A DNA stretch of 37,399 bases from assembly GCA_020635975.1 (NCBI GenBank), contig JACJYT010000020.1, positions 1 through 37,399 on the forward strand, written 5' to 3'. Shown one piece after another: positions 1-9,600 of the stretch; the first letter of the stretch is position 1; every line of letters starts with the position of its first letter. Both the position numbers and the translations under genes were made by a program. The DNA comes from Chitinophagales bacterium (lineage in GTDB: Bacteria; Bacteroidota; Bacteroidia; Chitinophagales; UBA8649). Under the pieces are notes generated by a model that saw only the letters and a program-made list of their open reading frames with translations, was not told the DNA's origin and did not search any database.

Positions 1-1712
1 GGCACTAGTGAAGTTATCGTTATAAGTGCCAGCAGTATTTATATATGTTCCGCCAGGCAATAGGAAAGAATCATTAGCACAAATGCTTGCTGTCTGACTA
101 AAATTATAAGTTGGCAATACGTTGAGCGTAGTCGTCCAAGTAGAATCACAACCATTAGCACTGGTAAAGTTATCGGTATAGCTTCCTGTAGCATTTACAT
201 AAGTTCCGCTAGGCAATAAGAAAGAATCGTTAGCACAAATACTAGCTGTCTGACTAAAATTATAAGTAGGTAGTACATTAAGAGTGGTAGTCCAAGTAGA
301 GTCGCAGCCATTGGCATTGGTGAAGTTATCGGTATAGCTTCCTGCAGTATTTACATAAGTTCCGCCAGGCAATAAGAAAGAATCGTTGGCACAAATACTT
401 GCTGTCTGACTAAAATTATAAGTAGGCAATACGTTGAGAGTGGTCGTCCAAGTAGAATCACAACCATTGGCACTGCTAAAGTTGTCGGTATAGCTTCCCG
501 CTGTATTTACATAAGTTCCACCAGGTAATAAGAAGGAATCATTAGCACAAATGCTTGTTGTCTGACTAAAATTATAAGTTGGCAATACGTTGAGAGTGGT
601 CGTCCAAGTAGAATCGCAACCATTGGCACTAGTATAGTTATCGGTATAAGTACCAGCAGTATTTACATAAGTTCCGCCAGGCAATAGAAAAGAATCGTTG
701 GCACAAATGCTCGCTGACTGACTAAAGCTATAAGTTGGTAGTACATTTAGAGTTGTAGTCCAAGTCGAATCGCAACCATTAGCACTGGTAAAATTATCAG
801 TATAACTTCCTGCCGTATTTACATAAGTTCCGCCAGGCAACAAGAAAGAATTGTTAGCACAAATGCTTGCTGTCTGACTAAAGTTATAAGTTGGTAGTAC
901 ATTAAGAGTTGTCGTCCAAGTAGAATCGCAGCCATTAGCACTGGTAAAGTTGTCGGTATAGCTTCCTGCGGTATTTACATAAGTTCCGCTAGGCAATAGG
1001 AAAGAATCGTTGGCACAGATGCTTGCTGACTGACTAAAGTTATAAGTAGGCAATACATTAAGAGTAGTCGTCCAAGTAGAATCGCAGCCATTGGCACCTG
1101 TAAAATTATCAGTATAACTTCCTGCCGTATTTACATAAGTTCCGCCAGGCAACAAGAAAGAATCATTAGCACAAATACTTGCTGTCTGACTCAAATTATA
1201 AGTTGGCAGTACATTAATAGTGGTAGTCCAAGTAGAATCGCAACCATTAGCACTGGTAAAGTTATCGTTATAAGTGCCAGCAGAATTCACATAGCTTCCG
1301 CCAGGCAATAGGAAAGAATCGTTGACACAAATACTTACTGTCTGATTAAAACTATAAGTAGGTAGTACGTTCAGAGTTGTTGTCCATGTGGAATCACAAC
1401 CATTTGTACTTGTGAAATTGTTTGTATACGTTCCAGCGGCATTTACATAAGTTCCGCTAGGTAATAAGAAAGAATCGTTAGCACAAATGCTTGCCGTCTG
1501 ATTAAAGCTATAAGTAGGTAGTACATTGATAATGGTAGTCCATGTCGAGTCACAACCATTCATACTAGTGAGGGAATCTATATAGGAGCCAGAAGTGTTG
1601 GCATAGCTTCCACCTGGAAGAAGGAAGGAGTCATTTGCACAAATAGTGATGCTTTGTGTAAAGTAGAATGGTGGATTTACTTGTATGTTAAAGTTGCTAG
1701 TATCTGTACAAC
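1..1712 (-). repeat. In-register 156-bp tandem repeat array (10 complete units plus one partial)
   Basis: The anchor encoding the GC of GCDS (plus-strand CAACC or CAGCC) occurs at 149, 305, 461, 617, 773, 929, 1085, 1241, 1397, 1553 and 1709. The spacing is exactly 156 bp each time, so no indel has been tolerated. This gives ten complete 52-codon units and a 148-bp partial unit at the left edge; the array probably continues beyond it. Units near the left edge are almost identical. The two or three nearest the N-terminal side (1241-1709) diverge, and the 1553-1709 unit is clearly degenerate. Variable positions are scattered as a mosaic: LPSG instead of LPGG in the units near 206, 986 and 1454, and SQSAS instead of SQTAS near 712 and 1020. 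Confidence 0.96.
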
Positions 1713-2868
1713 CCATGCTGTCTACAATAAATATAGATACTGAAATGCTGCTATCTGGCGATAAATTTAGATTAGGGCAATTATTACAAAAAATACTAGA
1801 ATCTAAAGAAAACCAACTTAAGGTACCGCTAGAATAGCTGGCTTCTATTAAAACCGATTCAGAATAGCAAATACTAAAATCGCTAATTGGACTCAAAACC
1901 GGATTAGGAAAAACTTCAATGAATACATTAGCTGTATCTCTTGAGCAGGCAGCAAAGAGGGTGTCGATAACTACGACAGAATAATTCCCTGTAACTAAAA
2001 TGGTCAGAGAGCTATCTGTACCCACCAAATTACCTGTAGCATCAACTCCGTCGTACCATTCATAAGCTAAGGTACTAGTGGCATTGTAAACTGTGGGACT
2101 AACTAAATATGGAATTTGATCCTGACAAATGGCTTGATAGTTAGGATCTATATCTATTGTGAGTGGGTCATTAATCTGTATGCTTACCGTGTCGCATCTG
2201 TATTCACTAGTAAAATCGCAGGCGTTTGGAACAAGCATCCCACAAACTTCTATTAAAATACTATCTGGTAGGTTGGCTACAGAACTAAATTGTGTAGTAT
2301 CACATGCTGAAATACAACTAAACAGAGAGTCATATTGTCCAGAACCGGAAGTTATTTCATGCCATACAATACTTGATTCTATCAGACCTTGTACATAGAG
2401 ATTGGCATTGCAGCCTTCTATGGTATTTGCTCCAAAACTTTGTAAGCCACCTTCTATGGCTTGGATGGTATATTCATTTTGATTCGCTCCTGGCTTGCAA
2501 AAGGTGAGAACATGAGGGCCAGGACCATCTAAACAAATCATTTCACCAACAGGAATTTCAGGTCCACAATTTACTTGATAGAACAAAGAACCAGACGGCG
2601 CCGCTCCACTGTAAATATCGAAAATAACCCCAATGGTAGAAGGGGCAAGAAGCAATTCAAATTCGATACATCTTTTTGGAAAACTAGTTCCGCAGCAATT
2701 ACCTTCTCTGATATCTGGTGGAGAAATCCATTGACTGTCGGCATTCGATGATAAATCTACATAGTAATAGGGGGTGATACTATCGCACAAGCCAGATTGA
2801 GCATCTAAACTTTTAAAGAGAAGAGCTACAAAAATAATTATTAGAAAATGGCGTAGATTTGTAATCAA
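1..2868 (-). CDS. Giant secreted repeat protein, N-terminal part (C-terminus off the left edge)
   Basis: An open frame of 956 codons reads leftward from a TTG at 2866-2868 to base 1 without a stop and is cut by the window edge. I chose the TTG because the frame is closed by TAA a few codons upstream and no ATG precedes the signal peptide, which starts MITNLRHFLIIIFVALLF and ends near LDAQ. After it comes a module containing NCCGTSFPKRCIEF and GPGPHVLTFCKPG (about residues 45-135), a combination I associate with Bacteroidota surface proteins. Cys-containing Ig/PKD-like segments follow to about residue 386. The rest is a tandem array of 52-residue units with the motifs GCDSTWTT, SICANDSFLLPGG and AGSYTDNFTSAN. 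These resemble the 'GCDS..LTV' repeats of large T9SS-exported adhesins. Export by T9SS is an inference because the C-terminal sorting domain lies outside. It is divergent from the M1 peptidase gene (120 bp between them). Confidence 0.88.
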   Translation of the reverse strand, partial: MITNLRHFLIIIFVALLFKSLDAQSGLCDSITPYYYVDLSSNADSQWISPPDIREGNCCGTSFPKRCIEFELLLAPSTIGVIFDIYSGAAPSGSLFYQVNCGPEIPVGEMICLDGPGPHVLTFCKPGANQNEYTIQAIEGGLQSFGANTIEGCNANLYVQGLIESSIVWHEITSGSGQYDSLFSCISACDTTQFSSVANLPDSILIEVCGMLVPNACDFTSEYRCDTVSIQINDPLTIDIDPNYQAICQDQIPYLVSPTVYNATSTLAYEWYDGVDATGNLVGTDSSLTILVTGNYSVVVIDTLFAACSRDTANVFIEVFPNPVLSPISDFSICYSESVLIEASYSSGTLSWFSLDSSIFCNNCPNLNLSPDSSISVSIFIVDSMGCTDTSNFNIQVNPPFYFTQSITICANDSFLLPGGSYANTSGSYIDSLTSMNGCDSTWTTIINVLPTYSFNQTASICANDSFLLPSGTYVNAAGTYTNNFTSTNGCDSTWTTTLNVLPTYSFNQTVSICVNDSFLLPGGSYVNSAGTYNDNFTSANGCDSTWTTTINVLPTYNLSQTASICANDSFLLPGGTYVNTAGSYTDNFTGANGCDSTWTTTLNVLPTYNFSQSASICANDSFLLPSGTYVNTAGSYTDNFTSANGCDSTWTTTLNVLPTYNFSQTASICANNSFLLPGGTYVNTAGSYTDNFTSANGCDSTWTTTLNVLPTYSFSQSASICANDSFLLPGGTYVNTAGTYTDNYTSANGCDSTWTTTLNVLPTYNFSQTTSICANDSFLLPGGTYVNTAGSYTDNFSSANGCDSTWTTTLNVLPTYNFSQTASICANDSFLLPGGTYVNTAGSYTDNFTNANGCDSTWTTTLNVLPTYNFSQTASICANDSFLLPSGTYVNATGSYTDNFTSANGCDSTWTTTLNVLPTYNFSQTASICANDSFLLPGGTYINTAGTYNDNFTSA

Positions 2869-2988
2869 TGTTTTAGACTTTATATCTTATTATTTGTACG
2901 AAAAATTTAGTTCAATGGTTTTAGATTTTGCGAATAGTTTTTATTTTCAAACAAATTCAAATTAAAACTGTCCTACTTCGAGTTTACT

Positions 2989-5397
2989 ATGAAAAAAATC
3001 TTTATTTGTATTACGCTAACAATTATGATGCTGCGTGTAAATGCTCAAAATGATGTGAATTGTTTATATTTCGATAAAGCGGGCCGAGCTCGGGAACACA
3101 CGGTTGATTTTATAGCTATGTCGCTTGATTTATCTTTCAACACGCAAGAAAGAAGAATATTTGCTAAGGTAGCCTATAGTTTTACGCCTCTTCGTAAAAG
3201 TATTGATTCCTTAGTATTGGATGCTCCAGACATCCAAGTAGATAAGGTTCTCACTGTAGATCAGGAACTAAAATTTCGTTCTACTAATAATGATTTAATA
3301 ATCTATTTCGATTCATCCTTGCGGTGGGGAGAAACTTATTCGCTTGAAATTAGTTACACAGCACAACCAGAAAAGGGTTTGTATTTTCTTGGATGGGATG
3401 ATAAAAGTAATAGAGCGAGAAAGCAAATTTGGACTCAAGGACAAGGAGTGGATAACCGATACTGGATTCCGAGTTATGATGATGTGAACGATAAGTTGTA
3501 TACCGAAACCTTCATCCGTTTTGAAACTGGCTATGAAGTAATTTCTAATGGAGATTTGATCGAAAAAAAGGACCTAGGAAATGGCACAACGCTTTGGCAT
3601 TATAAAATGCAAGAACCTCATGTAGTATATTTAATTATGTTGGCAATAGGCGATTATGCTTATGCCGATTACACTTCAAAAAATGGGGTAGTTAGTCGAC
3701 AGTTTTATTATCCTGATCAGCCCCAAGATTTGTTGTCAACCTATCAATACACCAATGAAATGATGGATTGGATGGAAGCAGAATTTGGAATTGCCTATCC
3801 TTGGGGAAAAATGTATAGAAACGTTCCTGTAGTAGATTTTTTATATGGAGCAATGGAAAATACTAGTTCAACTATTTACACGGATGTTTATTTACAAGAT
3901 TCGCGTGAGTCCTTAGAAAGAAATTACATAGGTACGAATGCCCATGAGTTAACGCACCAATGGTTTGGCGATTTAATAACAGAATGGAGCGGCACCCATC
4001 ATTGGCTCCACGAGAGCTTTGCTACTCATTATGCGAAGCATTTTAAAAGAGCTGTTCTTGGCGATGATTTGTTCCAATGGGATAGATATCAAGAAATGCA
4101 ATCAGCATTGAATGCAGACGATAAGAACCAAATTCCTATAGCTAGCTCAAAAGCTGGTTCGGCAAAGCACTATCCTAAGGGTAGCATTGTGATTGACATG
4201 CTAAGAACGGTTGTAGGTGAAGAAGAATATAAAAAAGTGATTCACTCCTATCTAAGCAAATATTCCTTTAAGCATGTAGATACCCACTTGTTTTATCTAG
4301 AATTTTTAGAAGTTCTTGGCCTTAATTTAGACTGGTTTTTCGACCAATGGATTTATAAAGGGGGCTATCCTCATTATGAAGTTTCTTATACCGAATTAAA
4401 AGATAAGGTAAAATTGAATGTGGCTCAAATTCAAGAGGAAACTAGTACTGTTTCTTTGTTTCGAATGCCAGTGGATATTGAATTACATTATTTGGATGGT
4501 AGTATGCAAATGCATCAAATTCAAGTGGATTCCGCCTATCAAGAATTTGCCCTTCCAAAAGAGGCTTCCAAGAAACTAAGTTATTTGGTATTTGATTCTG
4601 GAAATAAGATTTACAAAAGAATAAGCTTCATTCGCAATGCAGACGAACTGCTTGCTCAAGCTAGTTCTTCAAAAGAAATGATAGACAGGTATCTTGCATT
4701 AAAGGAATTAGAAGAAATTGATTTGGAAAAGAAAAGATCAGCTTTAATAAATGTTTACACAAAGGAAGAATTCTTTCTTATCAAAGCAAATATCATTAAG
4801 CAAGTCATAGAAGATGATAATAAGGCAAGTAAAAAATTAATTAAGAGTGCTTTTCAAGATGCAGATGCTGGCGTAAGAAGGGCTTTAATTGATTATGTAG
4901 ATAAGATTCCTGAAGACTTGCTTGAAAGCTATGAATATCTGCTTAAAGATAGTTCTTATCTTACTATCGACAAATGTTTGAATAAATTAGCATCTCAATA
5001 TCCTGAAAAACTCGAACACTTTTTAAGTTTAACGGAAGCGGATAGTAAGAAAAATACCAGCCTAAGAATTACTTATCTAAAATGGAAATATACTCTTGAG
5101 CCCAAGGTTCTCGATGAATTGATAGATTATTCAAGTCAATCTTTTGAGTTTAGAACAAGAATGAAAGCTATGGAAGCTTTAGAAGAAATCCATGTTAGAT
5201 CTACCAGTTTCATAAAAAATCTTCTAAATGCAAGTCTCAGCTTTAATTCTAGATTAGCATCGAATGCGCGAAATATCTTGGAAGACATTTGCTTGACGAA
5301 TGAAAAAAAGCAAGAAGTGTTTTCTCTCATTAAAAACTTGAGCTTGGATAAGAATGAGCAGAAACGATTAGAAATTTTGGAGAAAAAAATAAAGTAG
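2989..5397 (+). CDS. Secreted M1-family zinc aminopeptidase (aminopeptidase N-like)
   Basis: The 802-residue protein starts with a signal peptide (MKKIFICITLTIMMLRVNAQ), so it acts in the periplasm or outside. It has all M1 hallmarks: the exopeptidase motif GAMEN at residues 287-291, the zinc site HELTH at 319-323 with the third ligand E342, and the transition-state tyrosine Y395 in HYPKGS. The N-terminal beta domain covers roughly 35-215 and the catalytic domain 215-450. After about residue 540 the sequence is charged and helical with HEAT-like character rather than an obvious ERAP1-type C-terminal domain. The family removes N-terminal amino acids from peptides. Its TAG stop at 5395-5397 directly abuts the stop of the convergent ATL gene. 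The ATG start fits the signal peptide. Confidence 0.93.
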   Translation: MKKIFICITLTIMMLRVNAQNDVNCLYFDKAGRAREHTVDFIAMSLDLSFNTQERRIFAKVAYSFTPLRKSIDSLVLDAPDIQVDKVLTVDQELKFRSTNNDLIIYFDSSLRWGETYSLEISYTAQPEKGLYFLGWDDKSNRARKQIWTQGQGVDNRYWIPSYDDVNDKLYTETFIRFETGYEVISNGDLIEKKDLGNGTTLWHYKMQEPHVVYLIMLAIGDYAYADYTSKNGVVSRQFYYPDQPQDLLSTYQYTNEMMDWMEAEFGIAYPWGKMYRNVPVVDFLYGAMENTSSTIYTDVYLQDSRESLERNYIGTNAHELTHQWFGDLITEWSGTHHWLHESFATHYAKHFKRAVLGDDLFQWDRYQEMQSALNADDKNQIPIASSKAGSAKHYPKGSIVIDMLRTVVGEEEYKKVIHSYLSKYSFKHVDTHLFYLEFLEVLGLNLDWFFDQWIYKGGYPHYEVSYTELKDKVKLNVAQIQEETSTVSLFRMPVDIELHYLDGSMQMHQIQVDSAYQEFALPKEASKKLSYLVFDSGNKIYKRISFIRNADELLAQASSSKEMIDRYLALKELEEIDLEKKRSALINVYTKEEFFLIKANIIKQVIEDDNKASKKLIKSAFQDADAGVRRALIDYVDKIPEDLLESYEYLLKDSSYLTIDKCLNKLASQYPEKLEHFLSLTEADSKKNTSLRITYLKWKYTLEPKVLDELIDYSSQSFEFRTRMKAMEALEEIHVRSTSFIKNLLNASLSFNSRLASNARNILEDICLTNEKKQEVFSLIKNLSLDKNEQKRLEILEKKIK

Positions 5398-5724
5398 TCA
5401 ATACTCTTTATTCGGATCCCAAAGCAAAGCCTCGAAGTCAAGGACTTGATTATTCTCTACTCTTATGCCCTCCAATTCAAGTCGTTTTTCCATTTCACTT
5501 GGACCATCAAAGTGGTGCTTTCCACTTAAGAGACCTTTTCTATTAACTACCCTATGTGCTGGGAGTTCTGGATAAACAGTGTGCGAATGGTTCAAGGCCC
5601 AACCTACCATTCTAGCAGCTTTTTTTGAACCAATGCATTCAGCAATGGCACCATAAGTGCATACTCTTCCTGCGGGAATTTGTCGAACTACACTATAAAC
5701 TTTTTCAAAAAAGCTTTCTTCCAT
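5398..5724 (-). CDS. Alkyltransferase-like (ATL) DNA-damage protein, MGMT-related, Cys replaced by Ala
   Basis: A 108-residue single-domain protein with the DNA-binding fold of O6-alkylguanine-DNA alkyltransferase: QIPAGRVCTYGAIAECIG at the recognition region, ARMVGWAL with the likely arginine finger R38, and the signature PAHRVVN at 55-61. In true MGMT/Ogt the motif is PCHRV with the alkyl-accepting cysteine. Here position 56 is alanine, so the protein cannot accept alkyl groups by that route. ATL proteins bind O6-alkylguanine, flip the base and hand the lesion to nucleotide excision repair. The length also fits ATL and not full MGMT, which carries an extra N-terminal domain. It sits 2 bp downstream of trmB and is presumably co-transcribed with it. 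Confidence 0.9.
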   Translation of the reverse strand: MEESFFEKVYSVVRQIPAGRVCTYGAIAECIGSKKAARMVGWALNHSHTVYPELPAHRVVNRKGLLSGKHHFDGPSEMEKRLELEGIRVENNQVLDFEALLWDPNKEY

Positions 5725-5726
5725 AA

Positions 5727-6419
5727 CTATTGGAATAATTTAAATTGCACATAGTTTATCATGCGGCCATCTTCTATATGCATTTTTTCGTAGAAGGTTT
5801 GAATTTCAGTTAGTTCTGGATGGATAGTGCCTTTATTGTATATATCTCGTTCCACTATATTATAGCTCATTCCCTTTCCATCCAATACACCTAGGGTATA
5901 ATTAAACAGTAATTCACTATCTGTTTTAAGGTGTATGATAGCATTTGGCGAACAGATTTTTTTATATAGTTCTAAGAATTTTGGTGATGTTAAGCGATGC
6001 TTGGCATGACGATCTTTTGGGAATGGGTCAGAAAACACGATCCATATTTGATCTACCTCATTGCTTGCAAAGAATTCAGGTAACAACTCAATTCTTGTTC
6101 GTAAATATGCTGCATTATCAAGGCCTTCTTGCAAAGCTTCCTTCGCTCCCTTATGAATTCTTGCCCCTTTAATATCCACACCTATAAAATTTCTATTCGG
6201 ATGTCTTTTGGCAAGACCAAAAGTATATTCTCCTTTCCCGCACGCCAATTCTAAAGTAAGAGGATTCGAATTCCCAAAGTGCTTTTCCTGCCACTTTCCT
6301 TTCATCTCTACTACCTCCCCCTCAAAATTGACTAACTCAGGTTTCTCATAATCTAAATTTTGATAAAAATTTTTGAAGCTTTTTAACTCATTAAAGCGCT
6401 TAAGTTTGTCTTTTCCCAT
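5727..6419 (-). CDS. trmB: tRNA (guanine-N7-)-methyltransferase
   Basis: A 230-residue Rossmann-fold SAM methyltransferase that makes m7G46 in the variable loop of tRNAs. The SAM-binding motif LELACGKGEYTFGLA spans 57-70, followed by the acidic ribose-binding VDIKGARIHKGAK. The family signature lies at 127-146 as IVFSDPFPKDRHAKHR, the Bacteroidota form of the usual FPDPWxKxRHxKRR. Length is normal for TrmB. It is first in a two-gene minus-strand unit with the ATL gene (2-bp gap). A good Bacteroidota promoter lies 25 bp upstream of the start codon. Confidence 0.95.
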   Translation of the reverse strand: MGKDKLKRFNELKSFKNFYQNLDYEKPELVNFEGEVVEMKGKWQEKHFGNSNPLTLELACGKGEYTFGLAKRHPNRNFIGVDIKGARIHKGAKEALQEGLDNAAYLRTRIELLPEFFASNEVDQIWIVFSDPFPKDRHAKHRLTSPKFLELYKKICSPNAIIHLKTDSELLFNYTLGVLDGKGMSYNIVERDIYNKGTIHPELTEIQTFYEKMHIEDGRMINYVQFKLFQ

Positions 6420-6443
6420 CCTTTTTTTCGAAAAATTAAGCTA

Positions 6444-6471
6444 CAAAAGTACTCTTTATTCTATTAAACAA
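6444..6471 (-). promoter_or_regulatory. Bacteroidota-type promoter for trmB-ATL
   Basis: On the minus strand TTG (6469-6471), a 17-bp spacer and TACTTTTG (6444-6451) match the -33 TTG / -7 TAnnTTTG promoter pattern known for the primary sigma factor of Bacteroidota. The -7 box ends about 25 bp before the trmB ATG, a sensible leader length. Confidence 0.55.
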
Positions 6472-6567
6472 TAAGTAGAACTTATGGAATACTAATTCAA
6501 CTACTCAAGACCTAAGTATTTCTCTACAAAAGGGGAATTTTGTCTTTTTTTAATGGGGTCTCAGGCG

Positions 6568-6575
6568 TATCTTTG
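6568..6575 (+). promoter_or_regulatory. -7 promoter box for the PKD/T9SS protein gene
   Basis: TATCTTTG is a perfect TAnnTTTG -7 box, 59 bp before the chosen ATG. The nearest upstream TTTG (6539-6542) is 25 bp away, a little far for a canonical -33, so only the -7 element is well supported. Confidence 0.4.
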
Positions 6576-6634
6576 CATCTAAGAAGAAACTAATAAAACA
6601 AAAATAACATAGTTTCGTTAGTAAGAAGGTGAGA

Positions 6635-9600
6635 ATGATGAGAAGATTTATATTTCTGTTGGCGTTTATTAGTGCTTTTTTTAGTCTTAAAGCTACCCAC
6701 TTGGTTGGTGGAGAAATGACCTATGTTCGTTTGTCGGGTAATACTATAAGGGTAACTCTTACGGTTTATAGAGATGATTATAATGGTAATCCAAATGCTT
6801 TGCTAGACAATCCTGCGGTAATAAGCTTTTTTAATCAAAATGGTCAATTTCTAGAAGCTATTGATATCACTTTAGATTTAGATACCCTATTTCAGCAAGA
6901 TTTGAACCCTTGTCAAGATGCAATACCTAATGTTCGCACAGAAACAGGAGTATACATATTCGATATAAACCTGAATACCATTTCTGGCTTTAATCCTAAT
7001 ATGGCTACTTTTATGGTATATGGGCGATGTTGTAGAAATAATATTATTAATAATCTGTTTAATTCTGGAGATCAAGGATTCTCTTCTGTAGCTAGGATAC
7101 CTCCGATGTCTACTAATAATGGATCTCCCGTGTTCAATGATTTTCAGCAGTATCTCTGTGCAGGAAGGGTAAATACTTTGGATTTCTCTGCTACAGATCC
7201 AAATGGGGATTCTCTTTACTATAGCTTATGTGACCCTTTCTTGGGGCTTGATAATAATGTGCCAGCAGCTAACTCTAATGATTTGAATTTTGGAGGGGTA
7301 GTTTATAATAATTATGGTTCGCCTTTTAATACAGTAAATTGGGCATCCGGATATAATGCTGGTAATCCTTTTGGCGGACCAATTTTTCTAGATCCAAATA
7401 CGGGCATTATGCAAGTTACTCCTTCAAGTCAGGGCGTATTTGTAATGGGGGTTTGTGTGTCGGAGTATAGAAATGGCATTTATTTAGGGACGGTACTAAG
7501 AGATTTTCAATATTTAATTTCGGCATGCGATTTTCCAGAGATAATTGTTGATTTTAATACTAGTTTAGGTGTTGATCCAGCTACAGGATTTAATATAATT
7601 AGTGCCAAGTGTAATGAAGCATTAGTAAATTTCGATGCAAGTAATAGTATTAATGTACTTTCTTTTTCTTGGGATTTTGGCGTGCCAGGTATCACTACAG
7701 ATGTGGGAACAGGCCCAACTCCAAGTTATTTTTATTCGGATACAGGTAGTTTTGTGGTTACCGTTTCAGGAACTACCTCAACTGGCTGTATTGCTACCTC
7801 TGACTCTTTTTTAGTTTTGGTATATCCAATTTTTGAGCCAGGGTACTCTTTTGTAGATTCATGTCTTAACCAATCTGTTCAGTTCACAGATTTGACAATT
7901 TCTACCTCAAGTGCAATTGATTCTTGGTCTTGGAATTTTGGTGACCCTAGTACTAATTTGGATGTGTCTACTCAACAGAATCCCTCCTACACCTATGGTC
8001 AAGCAGGAACCTTTAATTCTTATCTTATTGTAACTACAGATAAAGGATGCGTGGATACTGCCTTTCAACAAGTTACCATTCATCCTTTGCCTATTCCTAA
8101 TTATACTCCTTCTAACCCTCTTTGTGAAGGAAGTTCATTTACCTTGAGTAATAATTCTACCATTCAAAGTGGTAGCATTCAATCGTATTCTTGGTTGATA
8201 GATGGTAATGTGCTATCAACAACGAATGCAAATTATAATTTTACAAGTGCAGGAGTCTATCCGATTCAATTGATTGCTGTTTCTGCTTTGGGTTGTACAG
8301 ATACCTTGGTGCAAAATATTACGATTAACCCCTTACCAAATTTGCTTACTAGTCCAGACGATTCTATTTGTCCAAATACTACAGCTTTATTAAGTGCTTC
8401 TGGCGCTAATACCTATTCTTGGTCGCCAGCTTCCTTGTTAAATACGCCTAATGCGGCAAATACAGCGACTAGTGTCTTACTTAATGATACTAGTTTTATT
8501 GTTACAGGAACGAATAATTTTGGCTGTTCTAAGTCGGATACGGTAAATATTTATCTCTTAGAACTTCCAAACGCTTATGCGGGAGAAGATACCTCGGTAT
8601 GTTTGAATGCTGCCAATGTCCTTTCCTTCAATACCTCCGTTCCTCTTCAAGGAAGTGGTGGAATTAGCTACCAATGGTCGCCCAGTCAAGGACTGAGCAG
8701 TACCAATACAGCAAATACTGTTGCTACACCTACATCAAATACTACTTATGTCTTAACAGTAACCGACGCTAACAATTGTGTAAATCAAGACTCTGTGAAT
8801 GTTTATGTACTTAATCCTGCTCTTGAATTGATTAGTGTAGAGGTGGATTCTATGTGTTTAGGAGATACCGTTTATGTAGATGTTTTGGATCAGGGTAATG
8901 TGAGCACTTATTCTTGGTCGCCAGCAATATTCCTAACGGATGCTAATGTGCGTGAACCGGGATTTTATCCGCCTAGTAATAGAAGCTATGTAATTACGGT
9001 TACGAACTACTGTTATCAAGATATGGATACCGTTAGCATCGAGGTAATTCCTACCCCTACTTTGGATGCCGGCCCACTAGATTCTATTTGCTTTGGCGAC
9101 CCAGCGTATACATTGAATGCAAGTCCAACTAACCTTGATTTTTATCAATGGACTTCCCTAGATTTAAGTTTAAGTGATCCCTCAATTCCAAATCCAAGTG
9201 TGCAGCCAACTGCATCAACTTGGTATTATTTGCTTGGAGTGGATACTGTAGGTTCTTTGGCTTGTAGCGCTAATGATTCGGTAAATATTTTGGTGTATAA
9301 TAATCCAGATTTGACTTTGTTGTTTCCTTTTAATTATCCTGGATATATCTGTTTTGGGGATTCTGTTGGTCTTGAAGCCGTTTCTTTTGATGGAATTGAT
9401 TTTCAATGGTCTGCCAACAATGGAGCACTTATTATAACACCCAATGCTGCTTCAACTTCTGTAGTGCCTACAGACACGAGTATCTTTTATCAACTTGTTA
9501 CGAATACCCACGGCTGTACTACCGAAGATTCTATGCAGGTGAATGTTCAACTGCCTGTTCAAGCTTCTATTCTTGGAGATACCGTGATGTGTTTTGGCGA

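Noticed and set aside
1..1712. Regular repeats suggesting a CRISPR array
   Set aside because: The unit is 156 bp, continuous with no spacer structure, and keeps an open reading frame without indels; it is a protein repeat.
2159..2398. Plus-strand 79-codon ORF
   Set aside because: It lies antisense inside the minus-strand repeat-protein gene, whose frame is continuous with signal peptide and domain sequence; no recognisable product.
6420..6634. Riboswitch or attenuator in the longest intergenic gap
   Set aside because: Only the divergent promoters were evident; no conserved RNA motif or hairpin-plus-T-tract was seen.
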